Assembly (NCBI RefSeq): GCF_030269925.1
Contig: NC_085118.1
Coordinates: 15,931,001 to 15,995,000 of the forward strand
DNA: 64,000 nucleotides
From: Bombyx mori
Taxonomy: Eukaryota > Arthropoda > Insecta > Lepidoptera > Bombycidae
Reading direction: 5' to 3'
Part shown: positions 35,062 through 46,666 of the stretch, in pieces
How positions within the stretch are numbered: the first letter of the stretch is position 1
Layout of the letters: every line of letters begins with the position of its first letter
Translations under genes and position numbers: made by a program
Notes under the pieces: generated by a model
Databases searched by the model: none
What the model was told of the DNA's origin: nothing
What the model saw: only the letters and a program-made list of their open reading frames with translations

Positions 35062-35499
35062 GTTGCTCGCTCCGGGAATTTCAATATTGTAAAATTGTTA
35101 TGTTATAATTACTTATTGTAATATGAATATTTAAAAAAAAAAAAAATATTTAAAATAAAAATAAAAATCTAATATTAAAAAAAAAAAAAACATGCCCGCT
35201 GAGTTTCTTGCCAATTCTTCTCAGGACGGAGGCTAATTCTTGTGAATTGGCGGTAATTCTTTTGACGTTCAACAAGTATGTACTTTCATTTATGTTGAAT
35301 AAAACTTTTTTGATTTGATTTAAAACTTTTTTGATTTGATTTGATTTGATATGGTACTACAAAAAACTTCTTGAAATACAATCAACAGCTATAGCTGAAT
35401 CGGGTGAAGGGACACAAAGAAGAAGATAAAAGTAAAAAATCGTCATAACCACTATTAGTTCGGAATAGAGTTCATCTATACCACCTGGAGTCACTGCGT

Positions 35500-35745
35500 T
35501 TATTCACAGTGCGTTTCCAGAGATATTTTTTGCCACGTACCATCCGGCTTTGGAATGTGCTCCCCTCCACGGTGTTTCCCGAGCGCTATGACATGTTCTT
35601 CTTCAAACGAGGCTCGTGGAGAGTACTCAGTGGTAGGCAGCCGCTTGGCTCTGCCCCCAGCATAACTGAAGTCCATGGGCGTCAGTAACCATTCACCATC
35701 ACGTAGGTGACGCAAGCTGGTGTGCCTACAAGGGCATTAAAAAAA
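35500..35745 (+). mobile_element. LINE 3' tail (ggcagcggctt family)
   Basis: cacgtaccatccggctttgg, aacgaggctcgtggagagta and the ggcagccgcttggctctgcc block, ending gggcattaaaaaaaaa. Contains the last coding residues in decayed form. Confidence 0.7.
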
Positions 35746-37616
35746 AAACTTCTTTTTTTGTTTTTGGCCTTCCTGTCTGCCAGTCAGTAGCCTCCAGGAG
35801 CTGGCTAGTGCTGACTTCATCATTATGAATGTATTATAAATCTTGAAATATCAGTCAGTGGTTACGATGGAATTTCAAAAATCGGACGAATACTAGTTAA
35901 TTTAATTATACATTTTTATGTGTAGTTTGGCACTGTCGCGTTACATTTTTTGAAACATTTAAAATATTTTATTTATTTTTAGAATCACTATTCTCGACTG
36001 GAGTAAGCAACGGTCCAAAATATTTATTACAGGGTTACTGCAATAGATTCATATTGCATTTTTAAACAAGCAGACGTCAAAACTATAGTACACACTCTAG
36101 TATTAAGACATATGCAAACAACTAAATAGAAACAATTTCCATTCTGGTATTACATGAAGCACCTACAAGAAGACTAGCAATTTATATGAGGCCGCAAACA
36201 ATCTAATTTAAACGCCCCTTCAGACGGATGGGGGCAATTTCCTCTGTCTCGAAAACTCTTAGGTCTATGCATGGTTTGATATTATGTTTAAGGGTTGTGT
36301 CGTTTTAAAACGGAAACACAAGAGTTGTTAATAGTGAACTGTTCTTCTCTCGCATTTTTTTCAGGTGCTGTCAACTAGATATTATTTTGAAAATAAAAAG
36401 ATGGAAAATGTTGACTGTAGATATTTTGTGTATTTGATTACGACTGGCTCATTTACATTTTAACTGTTGCAATATTATTGCATGTCCGGTGTAAATTTTT
36501 TTGGGAAAGTTTAACGAAATTTGAGATTTATATTTGTGATTTTTTTTATTATTACATTTACAATTAAACTTTTCTTAAATTTATAAAAAAAAAAGAACAC
36601 AATATTCCTAACCTAAAAGTACATGTTATTATCAGCAACATGCTTCGTCAAAAGTACAATACTTACTTTCAGCTGCAAGCGTCGTCATATTTGTGATTTA
36701 ACTCATATAGTATCCTCGTAAATGTCTTTAGCACAAAACTTTTTTTTTTCAGACTATTAAATGATTCTTATAGGACGTAACTCAGCCCTGGACTACAGTC
36801 GATTTCGTTCAGTGGTATAATTATATTTCCAATCTGTGCTAAATTCATGACTCTTTTTGAAATCTTGATAAAGACCTTTTTGGCGGGATTGATAAGCCCT
36901 CGTGAACAGAAAACTTTTTAAATTTAATTAGTAGACGCGGTCAGTGTTTTTAAATGAAATGTTTTTTTTTCAATGCACTATTCTTGTCTATGAGCTTTCG
37001 ATCACGGGGAACTTTTGTTACGCCGAAGAACATTAATGCATTTTATTAAATTAACCTGTATCTGTCTTTTAATGAAACGTAACGGACTTCATCACTTCAT
37101 AATGTCGGATTAACTTTTGATTGACTGATTAAAATTTACGCAAATACTTATGTGTAACTAAGATAAAAAAATATATTTTTTAACTGTCAATACAGTATGT
37201 GTATTCATATAAAACTTTGTAATTTTGGTAAATTACTATTTTGATTTTGGCCCTGACATATTTCTGGTGCTTTTAATATTATTATTATTTCATGTTTTGA
37301 CTAAATAAACTTCAGTTATACTTAAAGAACTGTGAATTGCAAATACTTAACGCAAATTTAATTTGCCTATAAGTCTCTAATTATTTAATCATATACTTGT
37401 TCGGAAAACTTATTTTTGGTTTGATCTAATTATTTTATTAATTTCTCCTGTGTGAACGAAATACACTTCTTTGTAAAAGCTAGCATTGATTGGAAAATTT
37501 AAACTTAATTATCTCGCTCTGCCTTTATGTTTCTTGTTGTTTATGTCGCTCTCTCTAATGAATGTTTCTGGTTGTTATTTAATTATTTTTTTTGTAAAAT
37601 TGAATTGCATAAATAC
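35746..37616. other. No exon recognised
   Basis: AT-rich. If the minus-strand exon at 37617-37724 is real, this is its first intron. A minus-strand ATG at about 36680 opens seven codons to a good donor (cttac on the plus strand, 36664-36668), too short to call. Confidence 0.4.
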
Positions 37617-37724
37617 CTGATCATGCAGATACTCATTAACGCGGTCGACAGGCACAAAGTCGCGTCGCCACATGCGTTGGAGGGAGACGGCGAAGTAGCC
37701 TCTGACACCACCGTTCGAGTCCAT
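37617..37724 (-). CDS. Candidate first coding exon of an unrecognised gene
   Basis: Minus-strand ATG at 37724-37722 opens exactly 36 codons (begins MDSNGGVRGYFAVSL, ends VNEYLHDQ) and reaches CAG followed by gtattt, a fair splice donor, in phase 0. Base composition is richer in G+C than the surroundings. A perfect X-box lies 147 bp upstream, the same arrangement as at PACRG, so the host gene would be a cilium-related candidate. I do not recognise the peptide and could not find the next exon. It could be a chance frame beside a real RFX site. Confidence 0.35.
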
Positions 37725-37870
37725 AGAGTCAACACAGGAGTTATATTTTTCAATATGAACTTAAAGCGATTGATAGTCAGCTGAAGGCTTTGAGATAGAC
37801 TGACGGTTGTTAGGAAGCAACAGGCTCTACGAAAGGCGGGGTTTGGACGAGTTTGCGCAGAGCATCACGC

Positions 37871-37884
37871 GTTGCCATGGTAAC
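37871..37884. promoter_or_regulatory. Perfect palindromic RFX X-box
   Basis: The 14 bases gttgccatggtaac are a fully symmetric X-box (GTTGCC-AT-GGTAAC). They sit in a GC-richer patch (37640-37930). On the minus strand the site is 147 bp upstream of an ATG that opens a 36-codon frame ending at a splice donor. Confidence 0.65.
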
Positions 37885-38624
37885 GCCGCCTCTGTGTATG
37901 TTGCAGGCTTCGTCGCGTTTATGTTGTTATCATTATGCATTTGTGTATTGCGGGGTAGATGTCTACGTGTGCGTTTCTAGGTATGTAGAGCTTTCTTTTA
38001 ATAGCACGGTGAAAAGCCCTACTAAATTTACGCAGTTTTTTTCTTTTAAAAAAATATTTTGGAATTTAGAGTTGCGATTTTCGTTAAAGGCAGAAATTAA
38101 TGGGAGGAGTAATTTAGGGAGGTAATATTGCTACAGCTTCTGATGAATGATTGATGATGAGTAGAACACTTTTGTTTATTAATTTTCGTGTTTTCACTGT
38201 TATGGTAATATTTTACAGGTTTGTTTATGTAGCTCTAACACGGTATCCCTGCATCAACGCTTGCTTGCGACGCTCTTTCAACATTCTTAGACAATGTTTA
38301 TTTTCAGTTGCAGGCAAACTAGGATCCAATCGCTAGTGGCCGATATCCATAAAATCAGAAGACTATCTACGATTAGGATGCTTACAAGAGTATTTACAAT
38401 TGATAAAAAAAAGTATGAGAGCTCAATAATTATTAATTATTTTATTAATACTTAATAATTACTATGCCGTTAAGTAACGAAGTCAAGTATTTTTTCATTA
38501 CTATAGTTTGCTTATGATAATTAGGACTTATTAATATATATTGCGAATAGTCAAACAAAGAAAAGCCTTTAAACGCAATTCCACAAAAAGTCACCCAGAA
38601 ACGTAACGATGAAACCGAACGACT

Positions 38625-39035
38625 CTACGGCTCTACCTGACGATGATAGAGTCGGGTAAAGCTAAGAGCATGTGCCCATAAAGTTTTGTTGTACTTTAAC
38701 CGAAAGCTTTTGAAAGTTCCCTTTAGGACGCACGGTCTTATTATATAAGGGAGCTTAACCTTAAACTCTGATTTAAGCGATGTATTACGAAAAGAGATTT
38801 CATAGCTTTTGGGAAAGTTACTATAGTGAGCTTTCACGAATAAGCTTTGCAAAATAAGGTATTTGTTCTTTGAGTCAAATTGTATTTCATCTAGGTCACA
38901 AATGCTATAATTTTGGTGGATTTCGTTTTTAATGAACCTATATCTGTAACTGAAATTTTCACCAACATTTTTATCATCTTTAAGATGTTGGATTATCTTG
39001 AAAATTTTTAAAGCATTAAAGACCATTTCAGTCAA
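38625..39035 (-). CDS. Unrecognised 136-residue ORF
   Basis: An open minus-strand frame from an ATG at 39035. The frame stays open upstream to about 39117, through a GA-rich microsatellite that would encode an Arg-Glu run after a possible acceptor (ttacag). The protein is basic and rich in Phe, Tyr and Lys; its end reads LKGTFKSFRLKYNKTLWAHA and then SFTRLYHRQ, the last codon being a possible donor (CAG before gtagag). Low-complexity artefact is unlikely given the mixed composition. No family recognised; it could be an exon, a remnant of a mobile element, or chance. Confidence 0.3.
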   Translation of the reverse strand: MTEMVFNALKIFKIIQHLKDDKNVGENFSYRYRFIKNEIHQNYSICDLDEIQFDSKNKYLILQSLFVKAHYSNFPKSYEISFRNTSLKSEFKVKLPYIIRPCVLKGTFKSFRLKYNKTLWAHALSFTRLYHRQVEP

Positions 39036-39429
39036 AGAAGTGCCTTTTTCATGATGCCCTAACGCTCGCTCTCTCTCTCTTTCTCTTATCTGTAATCTTA
39101 AACAGAAATAAGGAATTCAGGTGGTATAATAGAATTGGCACCAATTGGTTTAGTAGGCTCACTAACCGTTATAACAACAGAGCAAGATTCTAAGACATCG
39201 TAAAAATATAAACAAAAAAAAAACTTCAGTAAAACAATAACAATACAGTTTCATTTGCAATGCTTCGTTTTGCCCGTCTGTGCCGTTTTTAATTAATTAG
39301 TTGCTCTGAGCTTCACTCTTAAACGAGTATTCATTTTGTTTTAAATTAAACACTTCTTATTTAAGTTTCCTATGCAAATTGATGTTATGTGTTTCAATGA
39401 ATTGCACTGGTAATGACCTAGATTGACCT

Positions 39430-39640
39430 CAATAGATGGATGATTTCGTGGCTCATGTGGTCTTAAGTGGCTAGAGGAGACAGTTCATGAGGTCATTTCC
39501 TTAGTTATATTGTTTGACAACTGTCTATCCGTTCAAACCGAAACACATACTGATTCGCGACAGGAATAGCCAATGTTGTACCCATCGCCTACCTACTACG
39601 CGAGTATGCTGGAGTATTAAATCACCATTAGTTATTGACC
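39430..39640 (-). repeat. Degenerate Bm1 SINE
   Basis: gtcttaagtggctagaggag and ccgttcaaaccgaaacacat keep Bm1 order; strongly diverged. Confidence 0.5.
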
Positions 39641-40249
39641 TCAAAGGGATTCTGATTCACGATTATTTTAATACTTCAAGTATATAGAATAATAATACGA
39701 TAAAAGCGTATATCGCTTAAATATAAATGTAATTATATTTGCAAATTTTTCATCAAGACTTGTGAGATTGTTTTATTTTAATTGTAAATCAGAAAATGTA
39801 ATCAGTAAATTTTTATCAGAAATCTCAAAACGCTTGAAGGAAGCTACACGTGATGCTAAGGCTGGCTGGTATTTTGCACAGAGAGTGAGTTTGTCCAACG
39901 AGGTAGGGCAGCCAGTATCTTGGGAACGGTGCCTCCTTCGAGCGCATTGGAAGATTTGTTCTACTGTATCAATTGATTTATGTAAAACTATTTTGATTTT
40001 AAAAAAATTAAATTAAAGCTTATTTTACGGTTCTAATTGTAAGTATTTTTGATATCCCTCAATGCTGGTTTGGTGGTCTGCGAATAAAGTGACGCCGTTT
40101 TTAATTCAATTGCCCTAAGCTAGTCCTGAACTGACGATACAAGTTTCAGCCGAAGTAATGTATCACAACATTTTAAATCTATTTAGGAATTTAGTGATTT
40201 TTTATTTCTCCAAAATCCTTCAATGGCAAAAGTAAGCTTCCAACCCAAA

Positions 40250-40345
40250 TAGTGAACGAGCTCACACTCCACATGGTGTTTAGTGTTTACCAGAGCTCAT
40301 AGATGAAGACCACGAAAATTCCGCGATCCATTAAATCTCAGTTCT
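40250..40345 (-). repeat. Degenerate Bm1 SINE fragment
   Basis: gtgaacgagctcacactccac, atggtgtttagtg and agctcatag match the Bm1 3' part. Confidence 0.5.
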
Positions 40346-40867
40346 AAGTTTGAGTTATATAGTACAATACATAGTGTATATTGTTCTTAATTAAATTAAT
40401 ATTTTCTTTCACTAAAATAATAATAAAAAGCATAACAAACCTTTATTTGTGCTTCATAAGAACTAATAACTACAATAGCACGACTAAAGTGGTATTTCAG
40501 ACTCCCGCAGTCTGTTTGATAATTGCTCAAACGTTTTTGAAGTTCACGGGCTGAAGTTTAAAAAGTTCTGGGGCTTCATCAAGAGATCCGCGCAAGTGCA
40601 GGTAAGATTGCCCCTGCCTTCATGGCCGATAAATTACGGGCCCGCTTTACAACTCACGTGAACATACGGTAAAACTTTTTTGTGTAGTCCAATACGTAAA
40701 ATTACAGCGTTTTATGCAGACATTTCTAAATTCGACTAATACTTGGCACACTTATTTTCCAATCAAGTTACAAGCTAGCAATAAAAATGACGTGATATAA
40801 TGATAAGTGAAATTCAAGAGTGACAAGGATAGAAATTCTAAATTCTTTTAAATTCTTAAAATTTTGT

Positions 40868-40996
40868 ATTGCGAGGTTCGCGGGGATCCGCTGGATGCAA
40901 GCAGCGCAGGACCGGTCTTTGTGGCGAGGCTTGGGGGAGGCCTATGTCCAGCAGTGGACGTCTGTGGGCTGATAAGAAGAAGAAGAAGAAGAAGGT
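40868..40996 (+). mobile_element. RTE-clade LINE 3' tail
   Basis: One frame ends LGEAYVQQWTSVG and a stop, as RTE-type RT proteins do, followed by the gctgataagaagaag tail, an (aag)n run. The same tail is at 47230-47360. Confidence 0.75.
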
Positions 40997-41139
40997 TAGA
41001 AAAAAAAGGACATAAACGAAAGACGATCAGAAAGCTGGTATGTGGTCACCGTCGCTTATTGACGGATTGTGAATGATTCCATTCGTAAAGACCGTTTGGA
41101 ATTTCTGGGTCTACGGAGGGACTTCAATTCCTCTCTAAG

Positions 41140-41335
41140 TTTTGTACCGTATGTTGAATAGGGAGTGTTCTGAGGAATTGTTTAAGACGTTCTTATCATC
41201 TCGGTTTTACCTTCACACTGCTCACCACCGGAGCAAGGTTTGTCAGAGCAGACAGGTTGGAAAGAAAAATCCTTCAAAAATAGTACCTTTTCTAGATAAA
41301 ATGTATTCATTTCATACTCATCGGTTGAGTAGATA
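41140..41335 (+). repeat. LINE C-terminal fragment, decayed
   Basis: NRECSEELF corresponds to NGECSEELF in the fragment at 50630-50995 and lies in the same position relative to the tail; the rest is diverged. Confidence 0.4.
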
Positions 41336-43127
41336 AGGCCTGAAAGTGCAACAAACAAACTCACTTTCGTATTTGTTAATTGATAAAATGGATGACGTGA
41401 TTAATATCTTTGATATGCTTTGTTTAACAGCATTGTAACTTATTAAAACATTAAATAAACACACCGAATTGAAGTTTTGCATTTACATGAAGTCATCGTG
41501 ATAATCCGTAATGAAAATCAATAATATCTATATAATATTATAGTACTATCAGAATCGGCTTATATTGAACCCAAAAAGCAGGAGGTTCCTGAATAAACAA
41601 CTAATATACTCATTAAGTGTATACGTATGATTTAATAAGAATGCGTTTACATAGATAAATGATTTTAAAAATATTTTTATCTCCTTTTACATCGCACGAT
41701 TTTTAAAACCGATTTCAGAATTTAATTCTGCAGCAATATTTGCTTATTCATCGCCAACGCTTTTGGCTTGTGCTACAAATATAAGCCCCACTTGCATTAA
41801 GTGGATAATCTGAGAGTTCATACTTTCATCTCCTTAATGGATGCAGTGAAAGCCATTTATTGCTCTTAGGTAGAGTTTATACAAGCACTCTATTCAAGTG
41901 ACGTATAGTTACTTATAAAAAAAATTATAACTAAGTTTAAGCTTAAAGACTTTTTCAAATGATTAATCTTAATAGTTTTCAAAGCTTTAATACAATATGT
42001 TACGAATAAATCTTTATATTCTCTTTTTATTGCATCGATTTATGTATTATAAAGTCATCAAGTATTATTATGAAGTCATCACGATTTATAGTCGATTAAG
42101 GAATATCGAAGTCGATACGATACTTTAAGACAAATATTTTTTGTATGGAAACTAGCGACATCTTGCAGCGGATGCCCCTAACCCTGTATATTGTTAAACT
42201 TATGGCATTTAAATATTGTACAACTAAACACTGAAAAAAATTATCATAGTCTTTATTTGTTATAGTCAAATCGATTAAATTTTATCAATTTCTGGTTTTT
42301 GAAAAGTTACAAAATCCTTCGTTAAAAATAAAATATAGGTTAGGTAGGATATGTCACTGCCATCTACAGGGGCAATGAGAAACTAATCGAAACGAAGCCA
42401 TCTAGTGTCCGATGCCCGTAAACTTTTTTGTTGAGTGCTTGAGTTGCTTATCTATAACTAATTTATGTGTATTATCTATGCTTTGAGGAAACACAAAATT
42501 CTTAAAGGTCGTAATAAAAATAGACAAGACGGTCTAGCTCACAATAAAGTCTACAATTACCCATTCATAATATATGTACGTATGTTTTGTTTTATTAAAA
42601 ATGTTTATAATAAATTTTAAAAATTATATTAAATTAATAAAAGGCAACGAAACAACTACCTCAAGCCAATTATGATAATATGCAAACTGCTTACTCACAA
42701 CCAGTACGACTCTAAATCTCCCCGTTGAGTTACGTTACTGGAATCGCTTTAATGATTCATTAATGATGGGAACATGGAGGTTATACAGGAAAATGTCTAG
42801 GAGACACAGGCTGGAGTAGTGGTCCGTCTGAGTGTATGAGCAACTGAACGCAAATCACTGGTGTGCCAACTATCTAACTGTAAAACTGAGCCAAGTTCAT
42901 GACGTCACTCTGTAATAAGCCAGTGACTCAAAGCAAAGGAACATTTTATACTGAAACACAAAATATAATTGGAACAACATATTATGAAGGATAAATGTAA
43001 GTACTCTTCGATTAATCATCTTCCTTTATTATAATATAGTTAGAAAAGGGTGTGATGATTTAAATTTCTAAATATTTTTTCTTGTTGTCTTCATTTTTTT
43101 GTTTACGAAAACTGATTATTCAATCCT

Positions 43128-43314
43128 TTTTATTTACTACTTAGATAGGTGGACGAGCTCATAGCCCATCTTGAGATATAAGTTCTAAGGTCTCAGTATA
43201 GTTACAATAGCCGCCCGACCTTTCAAACCGAAACGCAATACTGCTTCACGGCAAGAAATAGGCGGGGTGGTGGTACCTACCCGTGCGGACTCACAAGAGG
43301 TTCAACCACCAGTA
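43128..43314 (-). mobile_element. Bm1 SINE with internal deletion
   Basis: From tacttagataggtggacgag to caaccaccagtaaa, lacking about 60 bp between agcccatc and ttgagatata. Confidence 0.88.
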
Positions 43315-43479
43315 AATTAATGTAGTAAAATAAATTTAAATTATATTTTTGTTCGATTGATAACGTTTTGTAAATAAAAATTACAATGTTTTCACCGTTT
43401 TCTTGTCACAAAGCATATATTACATTTTATTTAGGCATATATTACATTAAGCATATATTACATTTTACAGGACTGTGGC

Positions 43480-43595
43480 TTTTTTTGGAACCGGTGGTAG
43501 AGTTAACATTTTCTTTTACATTTTGACATTCAACAAATGTGTTTTTGTTGACATCCAAGTTGAAATAAATGATTTTGAATTTGAATTTGAATATT
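43480..43595 (+). mobile_element. CR1/L2-like LINE 3' tail
   Basis: gacattcaacaaatgtgt, gttgaaataaatg and a run of tttgaa units correspond to the 3' end of the LINE at 30.5-35.4 kb. Confidence 0.6.
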
Positions 43596-43984
43596 TAATT
43601 AGATATTAAGTTTTCAGTTCCATTTTTCACATCTAGTGATTTTTTTAATATTTTATGTCCTAGACTTGCGCGCTCGAAGCGGTAATGTGTGAGTCGGCAA
43701 CAAATGACATGTCCTCGAGAAATATTATCACCCAGCTCAACGTTCTTGTAACAATTACGCAACGTTCACATCATAATAAATTTATCCAACGTCTATTGGA
43801 TTGAAGGCATATTTTTTTTTACTATGACTGAAAATACTGTTTCATTTTTACTATATGATGTTATCACTGTGATACTTGAACGGGGTATTTGATTAGGTCT
43901 AAGATGACGTCTAAGCCTCTAGCCATCTGAGACTCCAGTCTATTATACTACTCTAACTATCATTCTGAACGGCTAAAATTGTTT

Positions 43985-44085
43985 ATGGTTTCTACAGGCA
44001 GATGAGTATGCAACCCACTTGATGGTAAGTGATCATTGTTACTCATGAAAGCTAGTAGCCAGAGAGCCATGACGCAGTCACCGGA
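43985..44085 (-). repeat. Decayed LINE 3' tail
   Basis: ctacaggcagatgagtatgc, acttgatggtaagtgatc and tcatgaaagc are the reversed ggcagcggctt-family end, diverged. Confidence 0.4.
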
Positions 44086-44659
44086 AGAAACGATTTTATA
44101 ACCCTCAAAAAACACCGGCATACAGGTACTGTGACATCAACCCCTGTGATTCTAGACTACGTTCCACTCAAGGTTTTTGAGGGAAACAGTTTTAACTAGG
44201 AGATCAGCGTATATACTGAATAAACTTCTATAAGCCCAAAGACGGACGAAATGAGTGTAAAACTTTACCCTTCAATCCACGAGTCTTGTTGACATCAAAT
44301 TTCAAAATCAATTTGCCTACGAATTACGCACATTTATCTTTGAAATTAAACATACAAATATCTCGATAATATTAAAAAATATAACTCACCCAATCAATTA
44401 TAATTTATATGTATTTGTTCAACATAAATACAATCTCTATTATTTTGTTTACAAACCAATTTACGTATGAATATCAAAGTATGTATATTCATTTTCCTAA
44501 TGAGAACTAAGACGTATTTTCACAGCATGTGTTCCGAAAATTGGCGTATGATAGGATAATAGATTTGTTTTCGGAGTGATTTTCAAGAAATCATTATTTG
44601 TTATATGTATTATCTGCGAGGCACGTGTCTCGATTCGCTTTTTTGAGAAAAACTTCTTA

Positions 44660-45280
44660 TTTAGGACATAATTGCAAGTGTAATATTTATTGAGGAAATT
44701 GCTTGTGAATTTGAGATTATTGATATACAGCGCGTGCTTTATATAGGGGTAAACGCAATTATTATAACTAGAGGTCCCGCAGTATTCGAAATTCGACTAT
44801 AATTCATTGGAATTGTAAGTTTGTACACTATTATGATTGTATTTTCAACGCCAAGACTACACTATAGGAAAATATTAATAAAGACAAACAATATTTAATC
44901 TATTCTCAATTTGACCACAGACGTCAAGAACAAAAGTTTGACAATAAATAAATAGTATGCATGCGTGTGTATGTCAAATACATGGTAGTGTGTGTAATGT
45001 TTTCTTGATTGATTTAATTTATCTTTTATGTATTATTTTACAAAATATTAGCATTGTGCACTTATTCTCTATATTCTCTATAAGTGTGGAAAATATCATA
45101 CTCCTCCGTCCGCGCAATTTTCGTAAAAAGGGATACAACGTTTTCGCTTCACGTATTAATATATTTATAGATTTAGTACATAATTGCAAGTGTTGATATT
45201 GATTGAGGAAATTGCTTGTGAATTTGAGATTATTGATATACAGCACGTGCCTTATATAGGGGTAAACGCAATTATTATAA
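44660..45280. repeat. 108-bp direct repeat flanking a Helitron
   Basis: Left copy 44660-44767, right copy 45172-45280; both begin tttag.acataattgcaagtg and end aaacgcaattattataa, with only a handful of differences. The copies abut the Helitron ends without any gap. Confidence 0.9.
44768..45171 (-). mobile_element. Helitron, family B, flanked by long direct repeats
   Basis: 404 bp, minus strand; 3' end at the CTAG of 44768-44771 and 5' TC at 45171-45170. Exactly at both ends stand copies of a 108-bp sequence (44660-44767 and 45172-45280). Helitrons normally create no target duplication. Confidence 0.75.
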
Positions 45281-45610
45281 TAACATCGGCACCACAGTTC
45301 TACTTATTGCAGTAATTTAAATCTATTACACAGTCCTTGTGGTATTAAGCTGTTATAGGAATCCAAAACACTATAAATACCATCTATAATCTATATTACC
45401 TGATATGAGTTTAAAATATTACCATTTCGCGGCAGCGGCTATTGGGATAGGGGTACCCACAGATTGAACTCACATTAACCGATCGGGTTCTGATTATAAT
45501 TGAACCTTCAACAATTAAACAATTCTAAAGCGATCAAAATATACAACAGCAATAGATATTCTTGAAAGTATTAAACAAAATATATTATCGTGTGTCTCGC
45601 GATGCATATT

Positions 45611-45993
45611 TTTTATTGCTTAGATGGGTGGACGAGCTCACGGATCAGCTGGTGTTAAGTGGTTACCAGAGCCCATAGCTTGCCTATTTCTGCCGTAAAG
45701 CAGTAATGCGTTTCGGTTTGAAGGGCGGAGCAGTCGTTGTAACTATACTTGAGACCTTAGAACTTCTATCTCAAGATGAGTGGCGCATTTACGTTGTAGA
45801 TGTCTAAGGGTTCCAGTAACCACTTAACACCAGGTGGGCTGTGAGCTCGTCCACTCATAGAAGCAATAAAAAAAAAAACATCTGCAACGTAAATGCGCCA
45901 CCCACCTTGAGATATAAGTTCTAAGGTCTCAGTATAGTTACGGCTGTCCCACCCTTTAAACCGAACTGCATTTACTGTCTCACGGCAGAAATA
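45611..45993. mobile_element. Three Bm1 fragments in alternating orientation
   Basis: 45611-45678 minus, 45679-45880 plus (ends caataaaaaaaaaa), and about 45888-45993 minus. The 45750-45860 part and the flanking parts are complementary, so the block can fold back. Confidence 0.85.
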
Positions 45994-46591
45994 TTGGACA
46001 ACAATTGAACGGTAGAGCAACAATTGTTTAATAAACTATTCAATAGAATTTATGAACAAACTACCTTACTACTTTTCTACTATAAATCATCGACTTCATC
46101 ATTTTTAAACAACATGCCATCATAGGTTCCTCACCTCAAACTTCAAAGTTTAAATATATTTCTGCTTGACCTCAAAAATAGGTGAGAAATTGCTACCCGT
46201 TAAAACATTAATCAAATATAAATGAATAGTTAAATCAGTATTTATGGAGACGTTATATGACACCGCTTTTCATTGGGACATTAATATCAAACTCAGTTCC
46301 TCGTAGCGCGCCCCTGAGAGCATAGTACAGAATTTAATATTGATACGGTCGTCGGTATTATGAAGATTTTTATGTCACCGGTTGCGGACGGACGCGAGTC
46401 GGTTTAATGCTTTTAAACTCTGCGGCGCGATCGTTAATAACGGTCGGTGCTATCCGATATTCGATTATGTATTTAAAAAAAAGTTCGTTTTCAAATAACC
46501 AGAGGGCTCCGTAGGATGATCATAATGTGACGCTGCAACTTCAGGCTAATAAGATAAGATAAGATAGCCTTTGTTAACAATCTAATTTGTA

Positions 46592-46617
46592 CTAGTGGTA
46601 GGACCTCTTGTGAGTGT
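46592..46617 (+). repeat. Bm1 SINE short fragment
   Basis: actagtggtaggacctcttg and tgagt; the adjacent base sequence is R1-type LINE. Confidence 0.7.
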
Positions 46618-46632
46618 ACTTGCTTTGGCAGT

Positions 46633-46666
<34 letters not shown>

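Larger units (their letters stand above)
30512..35360 (+). mobile_element. Two-ORF CR1/L2-like LINE, probably near full length
   Basis: ORF1 and ORF2 are both open. The 3' UTR (35062-35350) has A-rich runs, then gttgaataaaac and a terminal run of tttgat units, the short-repeat tail typical of CR1-like LINEs rather than a plain poly(A). The 5' end lies somewhere between about 30265 and 30511 and cannot be fixed; no target-site duplication was found. Confidence 0.8.
39641..43127. other. No host gene recognised between scattered repeats
   Basis: Apart from the fragments listed, nothing supportable. 42150-42420 holds two similar phrases (acatcttgcagcggatgccc and ccatctagtgtccgatgccc) that may be a decayed repeat pair. 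Confidence 0.4.

Noticed and set aside
36640..36690. Minus-strand ATG with seven codons before a good gtaagt donor
   Set aside because: Too short to support; the upstream sequence shows no promoter feature.
37853..38125. Plus-strand frame across the X-box as a coding exon
   Set aside because: Its frame runs through the RFX site itself and has no protein character; the minus-strand frame with a donor is the better candidate.
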